A stretch of 64,000 nt of DNA from assembly GCF_035984655.1 (NCBI RefSeq), contig NZ_JAXCHT010000004.1:62001-126000 (forward strand), read 5' to 3'. The translations under genes and the position numbers were made by a program. Shown piece after piece: positions 42,801 to 50,991 of the stretch. The notes below the pieces were generated by a model. The model did no database searches and had not been told where the DNA came from. It worked only from the letters and a program-made list of their open reading frames with translations. Each line of letters begins with the position of its first letter. Position 1 is the first letter of the stretch. The DNA comes from Actimicrobium sp035984655 (GTDB taxonomy: Bacteria > Pseudomonadota > Gammaproteobacteria > Burkholderiales > Burkholderiaceae_D).

Positions 42801-43983
42801 CGATCCGGGCCGTGTCCGGCCCTTCTTCATTGCTCGGTTGAGACAGTTGCGCCAGGGCGCGATCCAGCACATTGATCGCGCCCACCACATCAGCATTGTT
42901 CTCGTACCAGCACACGGTACACAGAAATTCCGACTGGCTTTTGCGATTATCCTTGTCGACATGCCCGCAGCACGGGCACGTCTGGCTGGTGTGGTGGGCC
43001 GGCACCTGCATGAAAAACCCGCCGTTCCAGTAGAGCTTATATTCAAGCTGCCGGCCAAACTCGCCCCATCCTTGGTCGAGAATCGCCCGATTCAATCCCG
43101 CCTTGGCACGCACGTTCGTACCTGGGGTTTCAATCGTGCCTTTCGCCGACGCGGTCATATGCACGATCTTCAAGTCTTCGACGGCGACCAGCGCGTGGTT
43201 GTTGCTGATGGTCGTTGTCGTCTTGTGCAGGAAGTCGTTTCTTACGTTGCCAATGTCAACGTGAATTTGCGTTACTTTGGCCTTGGCTTTCTTCCAGTTG
43301 CTGCTGAATTTGACTTTCCTGCTCATCCGGCGCTGGTATTTCGCCAGGCGCTGTTGGTGTTTCTTGAAACTGTCCAATGGTGCGATGTAAGAGCCATCCG
43401 ACAGGGTGGCGAAGCGGGCAATACCCACGTCGACACCGACGGCGTCGGTTGCCACCGGCACCTGTTCTGCGACTTCGCGCTCGGTCTGAATCGAGACGAA
43501 CCACTTGCCGGCTTTTGACGAGACGGTGATGTTCTTGATGGAGCCTACGATGTCGCGGCTGTTACGGTAGCGGATCCAGCCTAGTTTGGGCAGGAAGATC
43601 CGGGCGTTGCCCGGTTCCACCTTGAATTGCTTGGCGTCCGGATAGCGGAAGCTGTCACCGCGGCCCTTCTTCTTGAACGTTGGGAAGTCGGCGCGGCCGG
43701 CAAAGAAATTCTGGTATGCCCGATCGAGGTCTTTCAGCGCGTGCTGTAAAGGATGGTTGGGAGCGTCAGCCAGCCACGGGGTTTCGCTGCTGTGGCGCCA
43801 GCCGGTGAGCAACTTCGCCATCGATTCGTAGCGAATGAACTTGCCGCCGGCTGCGCGATTCTCCTGCTGTATTGCCAATGCCTTGTTGAACACGAACCGG
43901 CAGGCGCCGCCGAAGCGTCGCAGCTGGCGCTGGTGCAGGCCGTTGGGCATCAGTTCGTATTTGAAGGCTTGGCGTCGGAGCAT
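42718..43983 (-). CDS. tnpB: RNA-guided endonuclease TnpB
   Basis: 421 residues from ATG 43983 (MLRRQAFKYELMPNG). RuvC acids: Asp in GVDVG (about 185), Glu in VAVEDLKI (about 269), Asp in NNADVVGAINVL (about 365); zinc ribbon CPCCG (336-339) and CTVC (355-358). All catalytic positions are kept, so the nuclease could be active. TnpB cuts DNA next to a short target-adjacent motif, guided by the omega-RNA from its own 3' end, and helps keep the element at the donor site. A longer frame from 44019 adds 12 unlikely residues. Confidence 0.95.
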   Translation of the reverse strand: MLRRQAFKYELMPNGLHQRQLRRFGGACRFVFNKALAIQQENRAAGGKFIRYESMAKLLTGWRHSSETPWLADAPNHPLQHALKDLDRAYQNFFAGRADFPTFKKKGRGDSFRYPDAKQFKVEPGNARIFLPKLGWIRYRNSRDIVGSIKNITVSSKAGKWFVSIQTEREVAEQVPVATDAVGVDVGIARFATLSDGSYIAPLDSFKKHQQRLAKYQRRMSRKVKFSSNWKKAKAKVTQIHVDIGNVRNDFLHKTTTTISNNHALVAVEDLKIVHMTASAKGTIETPGTNVRAKAGLNRAILDQGWGEFGRQLEYKLYWNGGFFMQVPAHHTSQTCPCCGHVDKDNRKSQSEFLCTVCWYENNADVVGAINVLDRALAQLSQPSNEEGPDTARIACEVNGAVRPSAAGTHRSDMQEVLYAQ

Positions 43984-44094
43984 GATTGGAAGATACAGAC
44001 TCAACGTCGATCGTGACAAGAGTAAGGCGAAAACAAATGCAAGGCCGGCACCGCCGTCCGCGTTATCCTTGCCCGCCCTGAACGACGAGGTTTG

Positions 44095-44511
44095 TCACGC
44101 ATTCCGATCAACCAGGGCCACGTTGACCGAAAAGCCGTTGGCAGTGAAGCCGGTGCTGCTGCTCAGGTAGCGTTTTTGAGTGAAACCGATTGCCACGTCG
44201 AGCGTATCGGGTGCACCGAGTTCAAACAATGCCAGATCGGCGCCGCTGCCGTTGTAAGCCAGATTGTCGGTAAAGCCGAGCAGGAAGCTGGCGCCGGGCG
44301 AGGTGGAGAAGACATAGGTGCCAACGTCCTTGTCGGTCAACGCTGTTGTCAGCGTGCTGTTGGTGGTGAAGGCGCCGCTCGAGGCATTCAACGCATAGGC
44401 AAAGTCGTTGTCGGCGAATGTATATCCGGCGACCGTTATGCTGGCGTGGGCGCCCGTGATGGCGAACACGGTGCCCGCCAACGCGATCCTAAGAAGGTGT
44501 TTTGCATGCAT
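44095..44511 (-). pseudogene. PEP-CTERM exported protein, N-terminal fragment (5' of TnpB element)
   Basis: Starts MHAKHLLRIALAGTVFAITGAHASI with a clear signal peptide and AAGGAA 7-8 bp upstream. Native sequence runs to VALVD at 44107; the last three residues and stop (RNA*, 44095-44106) come from the element. Without its sorting signal this product, if made, would be a secreted truncated form. Confidence 0.88.
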
Positions 44512-44777
44512 GAGATTTCCTTGAAGACTGTTGCGATTGACATCGTCGATGCCAGCATGAAGGCTACTGAAGGTCATCGGATGCATCGAGGGACTCGACC
44601 GCTCGCGATATCGCCGCTGACGGATTTGGCGACTCCGTCCGGGAAATAAAAGACATGGTTGACGGCCGGATCACCTGAAAACTGTATTGGCGGCGTCGTT
44701 TGTGGAACTAATAAAACAATTCGAACGCTGACGCCGTGGGTTCGCTGTTCTGGCGGCGTGCAGCGACGCGTTGCGCC

Positions 44778-45668
44778 TTATTTGACGGGAAGTTGTTGGC
44801 GCCATTGCTCCAGATACGCAGCGATCGGGGCCGGACTGGAGATTTGCGGATACGAATGCAGCACGACCTGTTGTTTGCCGGCGCGCACGCGGTCGCTCTG
44901 TTCCCAGCGCGTGATCAGGTTGCTGGCCTTCTGGAAGGCCTGGTCGAATGACCGACTGGCGGACACCGACTCCTTGAAGAATGCCCGCCCGAAATACGTG
45001 AAGTCATTGTCGTCGGCGCAACCAAACGAGCTCCGGTCATAGCGGGCCGCAGCGATGATCAGGGTGTGGTCATCCTTGAGCGGCGCCACGAATCCACCCG
45101 CGTAACAGGCCGAAATCACGATGACCTTCCAGCGAATGCGCTGTTGCTTGAGCAGTGTTGCCAGGTCCCCGGCGGACAAGGGCGGCAAATCCATGCCCAA
45201 CTGCGCCAGCGACAGAACATGATCCGGTGAACCGTGGCTGGTCAGGAACAGGAACAGGATGTCCTTGTCGCGGTCCATTTTTGCGGCGATCGCCGCCAGC
45301 GTTTCGCGTACGCTGGTGCCGGTTGCCATGGGAGTTGTCTGGACCGTATTGCGGCTGTTGATCAGCACCACCGAGCGGCCCTCGGTATGAAAGTCGCGGT
45401 CGAACTGATTTCGCACGAACTCCACCTCGCGCCGAAACACTTCCTGGGTACCGTCGCCGGCCACGCCCAGAAAATACATGCCGATCCGGTTGGGGTCAGA
45501 TGGCGCGATGGTTGCGAGGGACTTGTCGAGTAGCGGACGCTGTGCATACAGCGCGACTTCAACCTGCCGTTCGATCAGGGCTTGTTGGGCGGCGCTTTGT
45601 GCGCGCACGTCCGGGAGCGCTGACAACAGCGCCCCCAGCAGGACGACTTGCAAAATGATCGGGTGCAT
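44778..45668 (-). CDS. exported C13-family (legumain/caspase-fold) cysteine peptidase
   Basis: 296 residues from ATG 45668. Signal peptide MHPIILQVVLLGALLSALPDVRA. Caspase-fold order: RSVVLINSRNT, ILFLFLTSHGSPDH with catalytic His145, and VIVISACYAGGFV with Cys188; FGCADDNDFTYFGRAFF follows. This matches peptidase family C13 as found as single-domain periplasmic proteins in Proteobacteria. Target proteins are unknown. Another in-frame start at 45707 is less suited to the signal peptide. Confidence 0.87.
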   Translation of the reverse strand: MHPIILQVVLLGALLSALPDVRAQSAAQQALIERQVEVALYAQRPLLDKSLATIAPSDPNRIGMYFLGVAGDGTQEVFRREVEFVRNQFDRDFHTEGRSVVLINSRNTVQTTPMATGTSVRETLAAIAAKMDRDKDILFLFLTSHGSPDHVLSLAQLGMDLPPLSAGDLATLLKQQRIRWKVIVISACYAGGFVAPLKDDHTLIIAAARYDRSSFGCADDNDFTYFGRAFFKESVSASRSFDQAFQKASNLITRWEQSDRVRAGKQQVVLHSYPQISSPAPIAAYLEQWRQQLPVK

Positions 45669-45743
45669 CCGGGACTCGCAGATCGGAACGGTGACAGCCG
45701 AAATCATACCAGATCAGGCGTGGGTGCGGCGCTCCGGCAGTGC

Positions 45744-45992
45744 TCAGGCGTTCGGGAGTCTGCCCTGCAACGGCGTGGCCGCAGTGATCGCGTAGCCTTT
45801 TTCGAGAATTTGCTGTTCGGACGCCGCGATCGCGTAGGCCGTGTTGGCCTCGCTGTCACCCAGCTCGATACCACGTGAAACGTCTTGCCAATCGATATTG
45901 ACGACTTCCTCGGGGATGAGCTCGCCTTCCGGCACAGCCAGATAGGAAAATTTTCCTTCGGATTCCATTCTTTTATAGAGATCAACGCGCAT
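45744..45992 (-). CDS. DUF6139-like small protein
   Basis: 82 residues: MRVDLYKRMESEGKFSYLAVPEGELIPEEVVNIDWQDVSRGIEL, acidic and soluble. The opening and the C-terminal QILEKGYAIT resemble a small family seen in Burkholderiales (DUF6139, recalled not searched). AAGGAA precedes the ATG. Function unknown; 76 bp upstream of the peptidase gene on the same strand. Confidence 0.7.
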   Translation of the reverse strand: MRVDLYKRMESEGKFSYLAVPEGELIPEEVVNIDWQDVSRGIELGDSEANTAYAIAASEQQILEKGYAITAATPLQGRLPNA

Positions 45993-46196
45993 CGGATTTT
46001 CCTTATTCCATGTTTGTCCTGGTCTGACCGGAGGGGGTGTAAAAGGTTGCCGCGTGCCGTGTATCGCCAGCGATACATTAAAACTGAAAATTTATTGATA
46101 CTTGGTTATTTTCTGTGCCTAACACCTGTCGTTCCTGCGATTGCTGGCGTTATGCTGCAGTGACCAACCGTCAAACCATCCTGTCTAATTTAGCCC

Positions 46197-47255
46197 ATGC
46201 ACCTACGACTCGTTCATTTTCTTTCACTGGCCATGCTTGGCTGCGTAGCATTGACGCTGCTGACCATCGGTGTGCTCGAGGCGCGCGCGGTACGCGACAG
46301 CCTGTCGATGGCGCTGTCGGCTGGCGCAGAGAGCAATGGCTGGAATCTGCGTGTGGCCTTGTGGGTCGGTATCCTGGTTGCACTTACGGTCGGGTTTGCC
46401 CATGCAGTGGCGAGTCGGTGGACTCGGCCCTTGCATCAGCTGCGGGCAGCACTGAAGCGCATTGCGCAGGGGCAGCTCGGAACCCGCTTGCCAGAGCGCG
46501 GCAACAGCGAGATTGCCGAGGTGATTCGCGATATCAACCGCATGGCCTGCGCGCTGCAACAAGTGGAGCGTTCGCGGCGGACGTGGATGGCAGAAATCTC
46601 GCATGAATTGCGCACCCCGCTGACGGTGTTGCGCGGCGATCTTGAGGACCTCATCGATGGTGCGCGCCCCCTGCAGGTGGAGGCGATGCGAGCACTGCTC
46701 AGCGAAGTGCTGGCACTGGGTACCGTGGTTAACGATCTGCATCTGCTGGCGATGTCGGATCTGGACGCATTGCCCTGCCATTTCGAAGACATCGATGCCG
46801 CCGCTCTGGTGCGACAAGTGAGCGAGCGCTTCTCGCGGCGGGCGCTCGCCAAAGGCATCACATTGCGCTGTGAAATACCATCGAAAGGTTCCATGCACAC
46901 ACGCTGGGATGGCATCCGCGTGACGCAATTGCTGATTAATTTGCTGGAGAACAGTTTGCGTTATACAGACGCCCCGGGCTGTATCGAAGTGCGTCTGCAT
47001 CCCAGCGGCAAGCGCCTGGAGCTCGAGGTTTTCGACAGCGCACCCAATGTTCCCGCCGACATCCTGCCGCGGCTGTTTGATCCGCTGTTTCGCGCCGATC
47101 GCGCGCGTAGCCGGGCGTGCGCAGGGAGCGGGCTTGGGCTCGCCATTTGTGCCGCCATCGTGCGCGCGCATCAGGGACGCATTGAGGCCGGCCCGTCGCC
47201 GCTGGGGGGATTGCGGGTGGTGGTTGGACTTCCGCGCGATCCGCACGCCGATTGA
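46197..47255 (+). CDS. BaeS-like sensor histidine kinase
   Basis: 352 residues, short for BaeS (about 465) because the periplasmic domain is reduced to some 15 residues between two membrane helices (about 7-27 and 52-70). HAMP about 70-122, HisKA with AEISHELRTPLTVLRGDLEDL, HATPase with LLENSLRYTD and GSGLGLAICAAIVRAHQG. BaeS answers envelope stress. Its regulator gene follows after 19 bp but is broken, so the kinase may be orphaned. Confidence 0.9.
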   Translation: MHLRLVHFLSLAMLGCVALTLLTIGVLEARAVRDSLSMALSAGAESNGWNLRVALWVGILVALTVGFAHAVASRWTRPLHQLRAALKRIAQGQLGTRLPERGNSEIAEVIRDINRMACALQQVERSRRTWMAEISHELRTPLTVLRGDLEDLIDGARPLQVEAMRALLSEVLALGTVVNDLHLLAMSDLDALPCHFEDIDAAALVRQVSERFSRRALAKGITLRCEIPSKGSMHTRWDGIRVTQLLINLLENSLRYTDAPGCIEVRLHPSGKRLELEVFDSAPNVPADILPRLFDPLFRADRARSRACAGSGLGLAICAAIVRAHQGRIEAGPSPLGGLRVVVGLPRDPHAD

Positions 47256-47274
47256 TCCCACCACCGTACAAGAA

Positions 47275-47523
47275 ATGGCCCTGTGCGACGCAACGGCGGT
47301 AAAGCGATCGATCCTCGTGGTTGACGATGAGCCGCACATCGCATGCCTGCTGCGCGACTATTTGCAGGCGAATGGATTTGCTCCGGAAATTATCGCGGAC
47401 GGCAATGTCGCGGTAGCGCGGGCGAAAGCCACCGCGCCGATCGTCGGTGCGCCGGGTGCCGAACTGCCGCCGCCGCCGCAGGCATTAAGGGTTAGCGTCA
47501 TGGCGATGGCGGAGCAAGAATGA
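47275..47523 (+). pseudogene. BaeR-like response regulator, truncated after 55 codons
   Basis: MALCDATAVKRSILVVDDEP...IADGNVAVARAKATAP is a normal receiver N-terminus, with the acidic pair DDE. At about 47440, just before the phosphorylated Asp, the sequence changes abruptly to unrelated DNA (the reverse of a lipoprotein gene) and stops at 47523. The rest of the receiver and the DNA-binding domain are missing. Confidence 0.85.
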
Positions 47524-47558
47524 ACGGAATTCGGGTTAAGCAAACGCAGCAGGGGCAT
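47358..47558 (-). pseudogene. lipoprotein gene, N-terminal fragment fused to antisense baeR
   Basis: ATG at 47558 with GGAG 8 bp upstream. Encodes a signal sequence ending LTLNACGGGGSSAPGAP, a lipobox followed by the Gly/Ser linker common in this group's lipoproteins. From about 47440 the frame runs through the antisense of the baeR fragment, so only about 40 residues are original. Deletion joined the two convergent genes. Confidence 0.7.
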
Positions 47559-47619
47559 GGTGAGGTCTCCTGAGAAGTGATAAAGCCGGCCGCCGGCGCT
47601 GTTGCGGCCAGCGTCGTCG

Positions 47620-47889
47620 TTAATGATACGGCGGGGGCGTCATGCTCCCGGTTTTTTGCGGCGAATCTTTTGGCACGCAGGCAAGCGGCTTGACTGCGGG
47701 GGCTCGACAGGTGCCGTTGACTTCGCCTTTGGGCCCGGTGAAGCTGCAGGCGGCGTCGCTGGCGACGGTTTTGCATGCGGCCAGTGCCTCAGCGGGTGGT
47801 GTTGATTGCTGCGCAGTCGCAGTGCCTACTGAAAATGCAGCAATGATGGCAAACGATGCCATGCCGCGGAACATGTGAATCCCCATCAT
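47620..47889 (-). CDS. small Cys-rich exported protein
   Basis: 89 residues. Signal peptide FRGMASFAIIAAFSVGTATAQ; mature part has four Cys in ACKTVASDAACSF, GTC and LACVP, probably two disulphides. The pattern C-x7-C-x(n)-G-x-C-x(n)-C-x-P recurs in small periplasmic proteins of unknown role. GGAGG lies 5 bp before ATG 47889. Immediately upstream of the broken lipoprotein gene on the same strand. Confidence 0.75.
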   Translation of the reverse strand: MMGIHMFRGMASFAIIAAFSVGTATAQQSTPPAEALAACKTVASDAACSFTGPKGEVNGTCRAPAVKPLACVPKDSPQKTGSMTPPPYH

Positions 47890-47972
47890 GAAATCCTCCC
47901 TGGTAGTGAAGTGGCGGTGTGACGTCACCTTGCCCCAAGGATAGAAGCGGAATGTAAAGAAATTGTGGAGCT

Positions 47973-49133
47973 TTAGGGTTTCTCGCCAGAAGAAGTATTT
48001 TCCGACAGGATGCGCGGTGGACCCGCGTTGCCAAATTGCACCAGTCGGCCCAGCGGCGCCTCGACCCAGCGAAAAAACAGTGCTCCAACGCACAAACTGG
48101 CCGCCCACGCGCACAACATGCCGAGCGCCTGAAGCCACGGGTCGGATGGCACGAAGCGTGTGAACCAGGCATTGACCAGCAAGCAAACCGCGAAATGTGT
48201 CAAGAAGACCGAATAGGAAATGCGCCCCATTGCGCTGATCCATGTCATGTGCGCAGTGGTGCGCTGGCCCGGCGTAAAGCGTGACCGGCTCATCAGCAGC
48301 AAGGCGATTGCGACTGCCACCGCAAGTGCGATACGGCTGCGAAAATCGATCATCAGTGCCAATACCGCCGGCACCAGGATCACGCCGAACGCCAGCGTTG
48401 CCTTGCCGGTGCCGTGGCGCGGATCACGCGCCCACCAGGCAATCGCTCCGAGTCCATAGCTGCCGAAAAAATATGGCGCCCAATCGTCCAGCCATGGCAG
48501 TCGATTGAACCAGAGCAAGGACAATGCCGCGAGCACCGCCACCAGCGCTGGCATGACCCACAGCACAGGCCTGCCAGCGAGCAGCTTTCCGGTCGACCAC
48601 AGCAGTAACGTCATCAGTGCATATAGCTGGAAATCGATCGCGACATACCATGCTCCGGCAGCAATCGAGTCGTAGCCGAGCACGCTATGCAGCAGCAACG
48701 CATGCGAGGTTAGCTGGGCAAGTCCGGGCAGCGGAGAAATGGATGCGTGTGTCATGGACTGGCGGGCCAGCTCGCCGGCGCCGACGGTCAGCAGCGTGGC
48801 CACCAGAAATGGCGGCACCAGTTTCAGGTAGCGACGCCAGACCGCACGCCAGGGGCGCGGCATGCCGGGCGCACCATGTGGCGAGAGTGATCGGGCCGCC
48901 AGAAAACCGCCGATGACGAGGAATACCTGCACCGCCAGGCGGCCGTGTTGGTCCAGCCAGTCAATGGTCGCGGGGGCGATCAGCGCGACCTTATCGGACA
49001 TCGGGCCGTAAAACGCCAGATGGTGCAGCACGATCAGTTGCACTGCGATGCTTTTGAATAATTCGATTGAGCGAAACGGCGGGTTGCGTTCGGTGCTCCC
49101 GGCGCTGCGGTTGAAGTCCTGGGAGGCAGACAT
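47973..49133 (-). CDS. acyltransferase family 3 membrane protein
   Basis: 386 residues from ATG 49133 (GGAG 7 bp upstream). About ten membrane helices; RSIELFKSIAVQLIVLHH near residue 21 carries the family's conserved Arg and His, and QVFLVIGGFLAARSL follows. Such enzymes O-acylate surface sugars or exopolysaccharides at the inner membrane. No glycan cluster adjoins, so the substrate is unknown. The C-terminus is followed by 83 bp to the Cys-rich gene. Confidence 0.88.
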   Translation of the reverse strand: MSASQDFNRSAGSTERNPPFRSIELFKSIAVQLIVLHHLAFYGPMSDKVALIAPATIDWLDQHGRLAVQVFLVIGGFLAARSLSPHGAPGMPRPWRAVWRRYLKLVPPFLVATLLTVGAGELARQSMTHASISPLPGLAQLTSHALLLHSVLGYDSIAAGAWYVAIDFQLYALMTLLLWSTGKLLAGRPVLWVMPALVAVLAALSLLWFNRLPWLDDWAPYFFGSYGLGAIAWWARDPRHGTGKATLAFGVILVPAVLALMIDFRSRIALAVAVAIALLLMSRSRFTPGQRTTAHMTWISAMGRISYSVFLTHFAVCLLVNAWFTRFVPSDPWLQALGMLCAWAASLCVGALFFRWVEAPLGRLVQFGNAGPPRILSENTSSGEKP

Positions 49134-49299
49134 CGTTGTCTCCGGTTTCGGTGAAGCGCGAATCATACTCCGCCATGCGTATTTCCCCGCCAGCCAATGC
49201 ATGAGCCGGCGGCATGAAGAAATGGATCAATTTAGGTAGTCATTCGGCGCGTCCTTGCTTAGAATCCTTTCGCATTGACCCAACGCACACCTATTCGTC

Positions 49300-49818
49300 A
49301 TGAAAATACTGGGGACCGAACGACTTGTCTTGCGCTCCATTGAGACGAATGACGCACCTTTTTACTTGCGTCTGGTCAACGAACCGTCCTGGCTCCAGTT
49401 TATTGGCGACAAGGGCGTGCGGACGCTGGCCGATGCCCGCACCGCAATCCGCACCGGCCCCATGGCGATGCAGGAACGGCTTGGATTCAGCCTTTCCTTG
49501 TGCGAACTGAAGGGCAGTGCCGTGGCCATCGGCCTGTGCGGCCTGATCAAGCGCGACAGCCTGCCCGAAGTGGATATCGGATTTGCATTCCTGCCGGAAT
49601 TCTGGGGCGAGGGCTATGCTTTCGAAGCAGCCAATGCGGTGATCGACCATGGCGTGCGACGCCTTGGCCTGAAGCGGTTGATGGCGATCACGTCCCCCGA
49701 CAACACGAATTCAATTCGACTGATCGAACGCCTGGGACTGTGTTTCGACCGTATCGTCGAACTGCCCGCACAAGGCGGGGAGAGCCGCCTGTTCGTCAGG
49801 GATTTCGACAATCCCTGA
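49300..49818 (+). CDS. GNAT acetyltransferase (RimJ/RimL type)
   Basis: 172 residues. Start MKILGTERLVLRSIETNDAPFYLRL is characteristic of Acetyltransf_3; FLPEFWGEGYAFEAANAVIDHGVRRLGLKRLMA holds the acetyl-CoA loop and SIRLIERLGL the C-terminal helix. Likely N-acetylates small molecules or protein N-termini; target not known. Stands alone. Confidence 0.9.
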   Translation: MKILGTERLVLRSIETNDAPFYLRLVNEPSWLQFIGDKGVRTLADARTAIRTGPMAMQERLGFSLSLCELKGSAVAIGLCGLIKRDSLPEVDIGFAFLPEFWGEGYAFEAANAVIDHGVRRLGLKRLMAITSPDNTNSIRLIERLGLCFDRIVELPAQGGESRLFVRDFDNP

Positions 49819-49835
49819 CAGCATCTTTGCGCAAA

Positions 49836-50057
49836 TCAGTAGCCGTCGTCAGAATCGATCAGTGAGAGCGCACGCTCTGCCGTATCCGTGATTGCCCACA
49901 GATAGTCGCTCTTGATCTGCTCATTGTGGTTGCAAAAATTCTCCAGTCCGTCACCACAGATCAACATGGTTTGCGCGTGCAAATGGGCAATCAGTTTGCG
50001 CAGCTCCTCGCGATTTTGTTTGCGGTGCATATAAACCACTAATTTCTCGGTTGCCAT
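49836..50057 (-). CDS. small protein of unknown function
   Basis: 73 residues: MATEKLVVYMHRKQNREELRKLIAHLHAQTMLICGDGLENFC... Soluble with two Cys and an acidic tail (LSLIDSDDGY). Start at 50057 supported by GGAG 6-7 bp upstream, although the frame is open to 50210. Convergent with the GNAT gene, 17 bp apart. No recognised domain. Confidence 0.6.
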   Translation of the reverse strand: MATEKLVVYMHRKQNREELRKLIAHLHAQTMLICGDGLENFCNHNEQIKSDYLWAITDTAERALSLIDSDDGY

Positions 50058-50298
50058 TCTATTCTCCAAAGCATGTTGGGTTTTTAATTTGGATATGGGA
50101 ATCCTGACCCGGAATTCGTCCGCTGCCGCTTTTTTATCAATGTCAGATTCGCATTTTTGCGGTCTCATGAAAATAAACGCGGTCTTGTGGCCTTGGCCCA
50201 ACGATAGCAATTTGAATGGATCGGCAACATCTGCAAAACGAGGACAGATTCTGTGGGAATAAAGCGCGTTGTGTGTCGGGGTTCCACTACAAAATCGC

Positions 50299-50333
50299 GC
50301 CGCCTGCCGCCTGCCGCCTGCCGCCTGCCGCCT
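50299..50333. repeat. five tandem copies of GCCGCCT
   Basis: Perfect heptamer array (35 bp), 16 bp beyond the stop of the LuxR-type regulator gene, in the 292-bp gap 50058-50349. Copy number of a 7-bp unit can change by slippage; nothing else was seen in this gap. Confidence 0.9.
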
Positions 50334-50349
50334 GGCAAGGATGGGAACG

Positions 50350-50991
50350 CTATTTCACCAGCCCGTGTTCCAGCGCATAGCGCGCCAGTCCGGTATTGCC
50401 CTTGAGTCCGGTTTTTTCGAGGATGCGCGCCCGATAGGTCGTGACCGTGCTCGGGCTGAGATGCAGTTGGCTGGCAATGTCCACCAGCGTGACGCCGGCA
50501 GCGAGCAGCTTGAATACTTCCATTTCTCGATTCGACAATGTGTCATGCGGCAATCCGGCGCTGCCGCCCATCATGTCGGCCAGGCGCTCGACCAGCCCGG
50601 AGCTGACATACTTGCGTCCGGTCGCTGCGGTACGCACCGCTTCGACCATGACATTGGCAGGACAATCCTTGGTCAGGTAACCGGCGCCGCCGTAGCGCAG
50701 GGTGCGCACCGCATACACTTCTTCGGAGTACATGCTCAGGATCAGCACCGCCATCTTCGGCCGTTCGGCGCGCAGCTGCTTGAGCAGTTCAAGGCCGTTC
50801 TTGCCCGGAAGTGCGATGTCGACCAGTGCGACATCGAAGGTCTGCGCCTCGACCAGCTGCATGGCCTCGGAAGCCGAGCCGGCTTCGCCGGTGACCCGGA
50901 TATCGTGGGCCGTATCGAGCATGAGCCGAACGCCGTTGCGCACCACCAGATGGTCGTCGACCAGCATCACGCGGATCGGTGTGGCACTCAT
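50350..50991 (-). CDS. NarL/FixJ-family response regulator
   Basis: 213 residues from ATG 50991, which overlaps the kinase stop (ATGA) and has AGGAG 7 bp upstream. Receiver with DDH, phospho-Asp in VALVDIALPGKNG and Lys in YLTKDCP; LuxR-type HTH SNREMEVFKLLAAGVTLVDIASQLHLSPSTVTTYRARI. Cognate to the LOV-type kinase just upstream. Targets are unknown. Confidence 0.95.
   Translation of the reverse strand: MSATPIRVMLVDDHLVVRNGVRLMLDTAHDIRVTGEAGSASEAMQLVEAQTFDVALVDIALPGKNGLELLKQLRAERPKMAVLILSMYSEEVYAVRTLRYGGAGYLTKDCPANVMVEAVRTAATGRKYVSSGLVERLADMMGGSAGLPHDTLSNREMEVFKLLAAGVTLVDIASQLHLSPSTVTTYRARILEKTGLKGNTGLARYALEHGLVK

Larger units (their letters stand above)
42658..44106 (-). mobile_element. IS200/IS605-group tnpB-only element inserted in a PEP-CTERM gene
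   Basis: 1449 bp. On the minus strand the target TTGAT (44111-44107) abuts the left end; the right end closes with the typical GGCGGGGAGGATGTCAA (42674-42658) and no target duplication is present, as expected for this group. The interrupted gene reads on in frame when these bases are removed, which fixes both ends. There is no tnpA transposase, so movement needs one in trans. Subterminal hairpins occur at the right end (42668-42675 with 42706-42713; AGCC/GGCT at 42678-42689). Confidence 0.9.
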
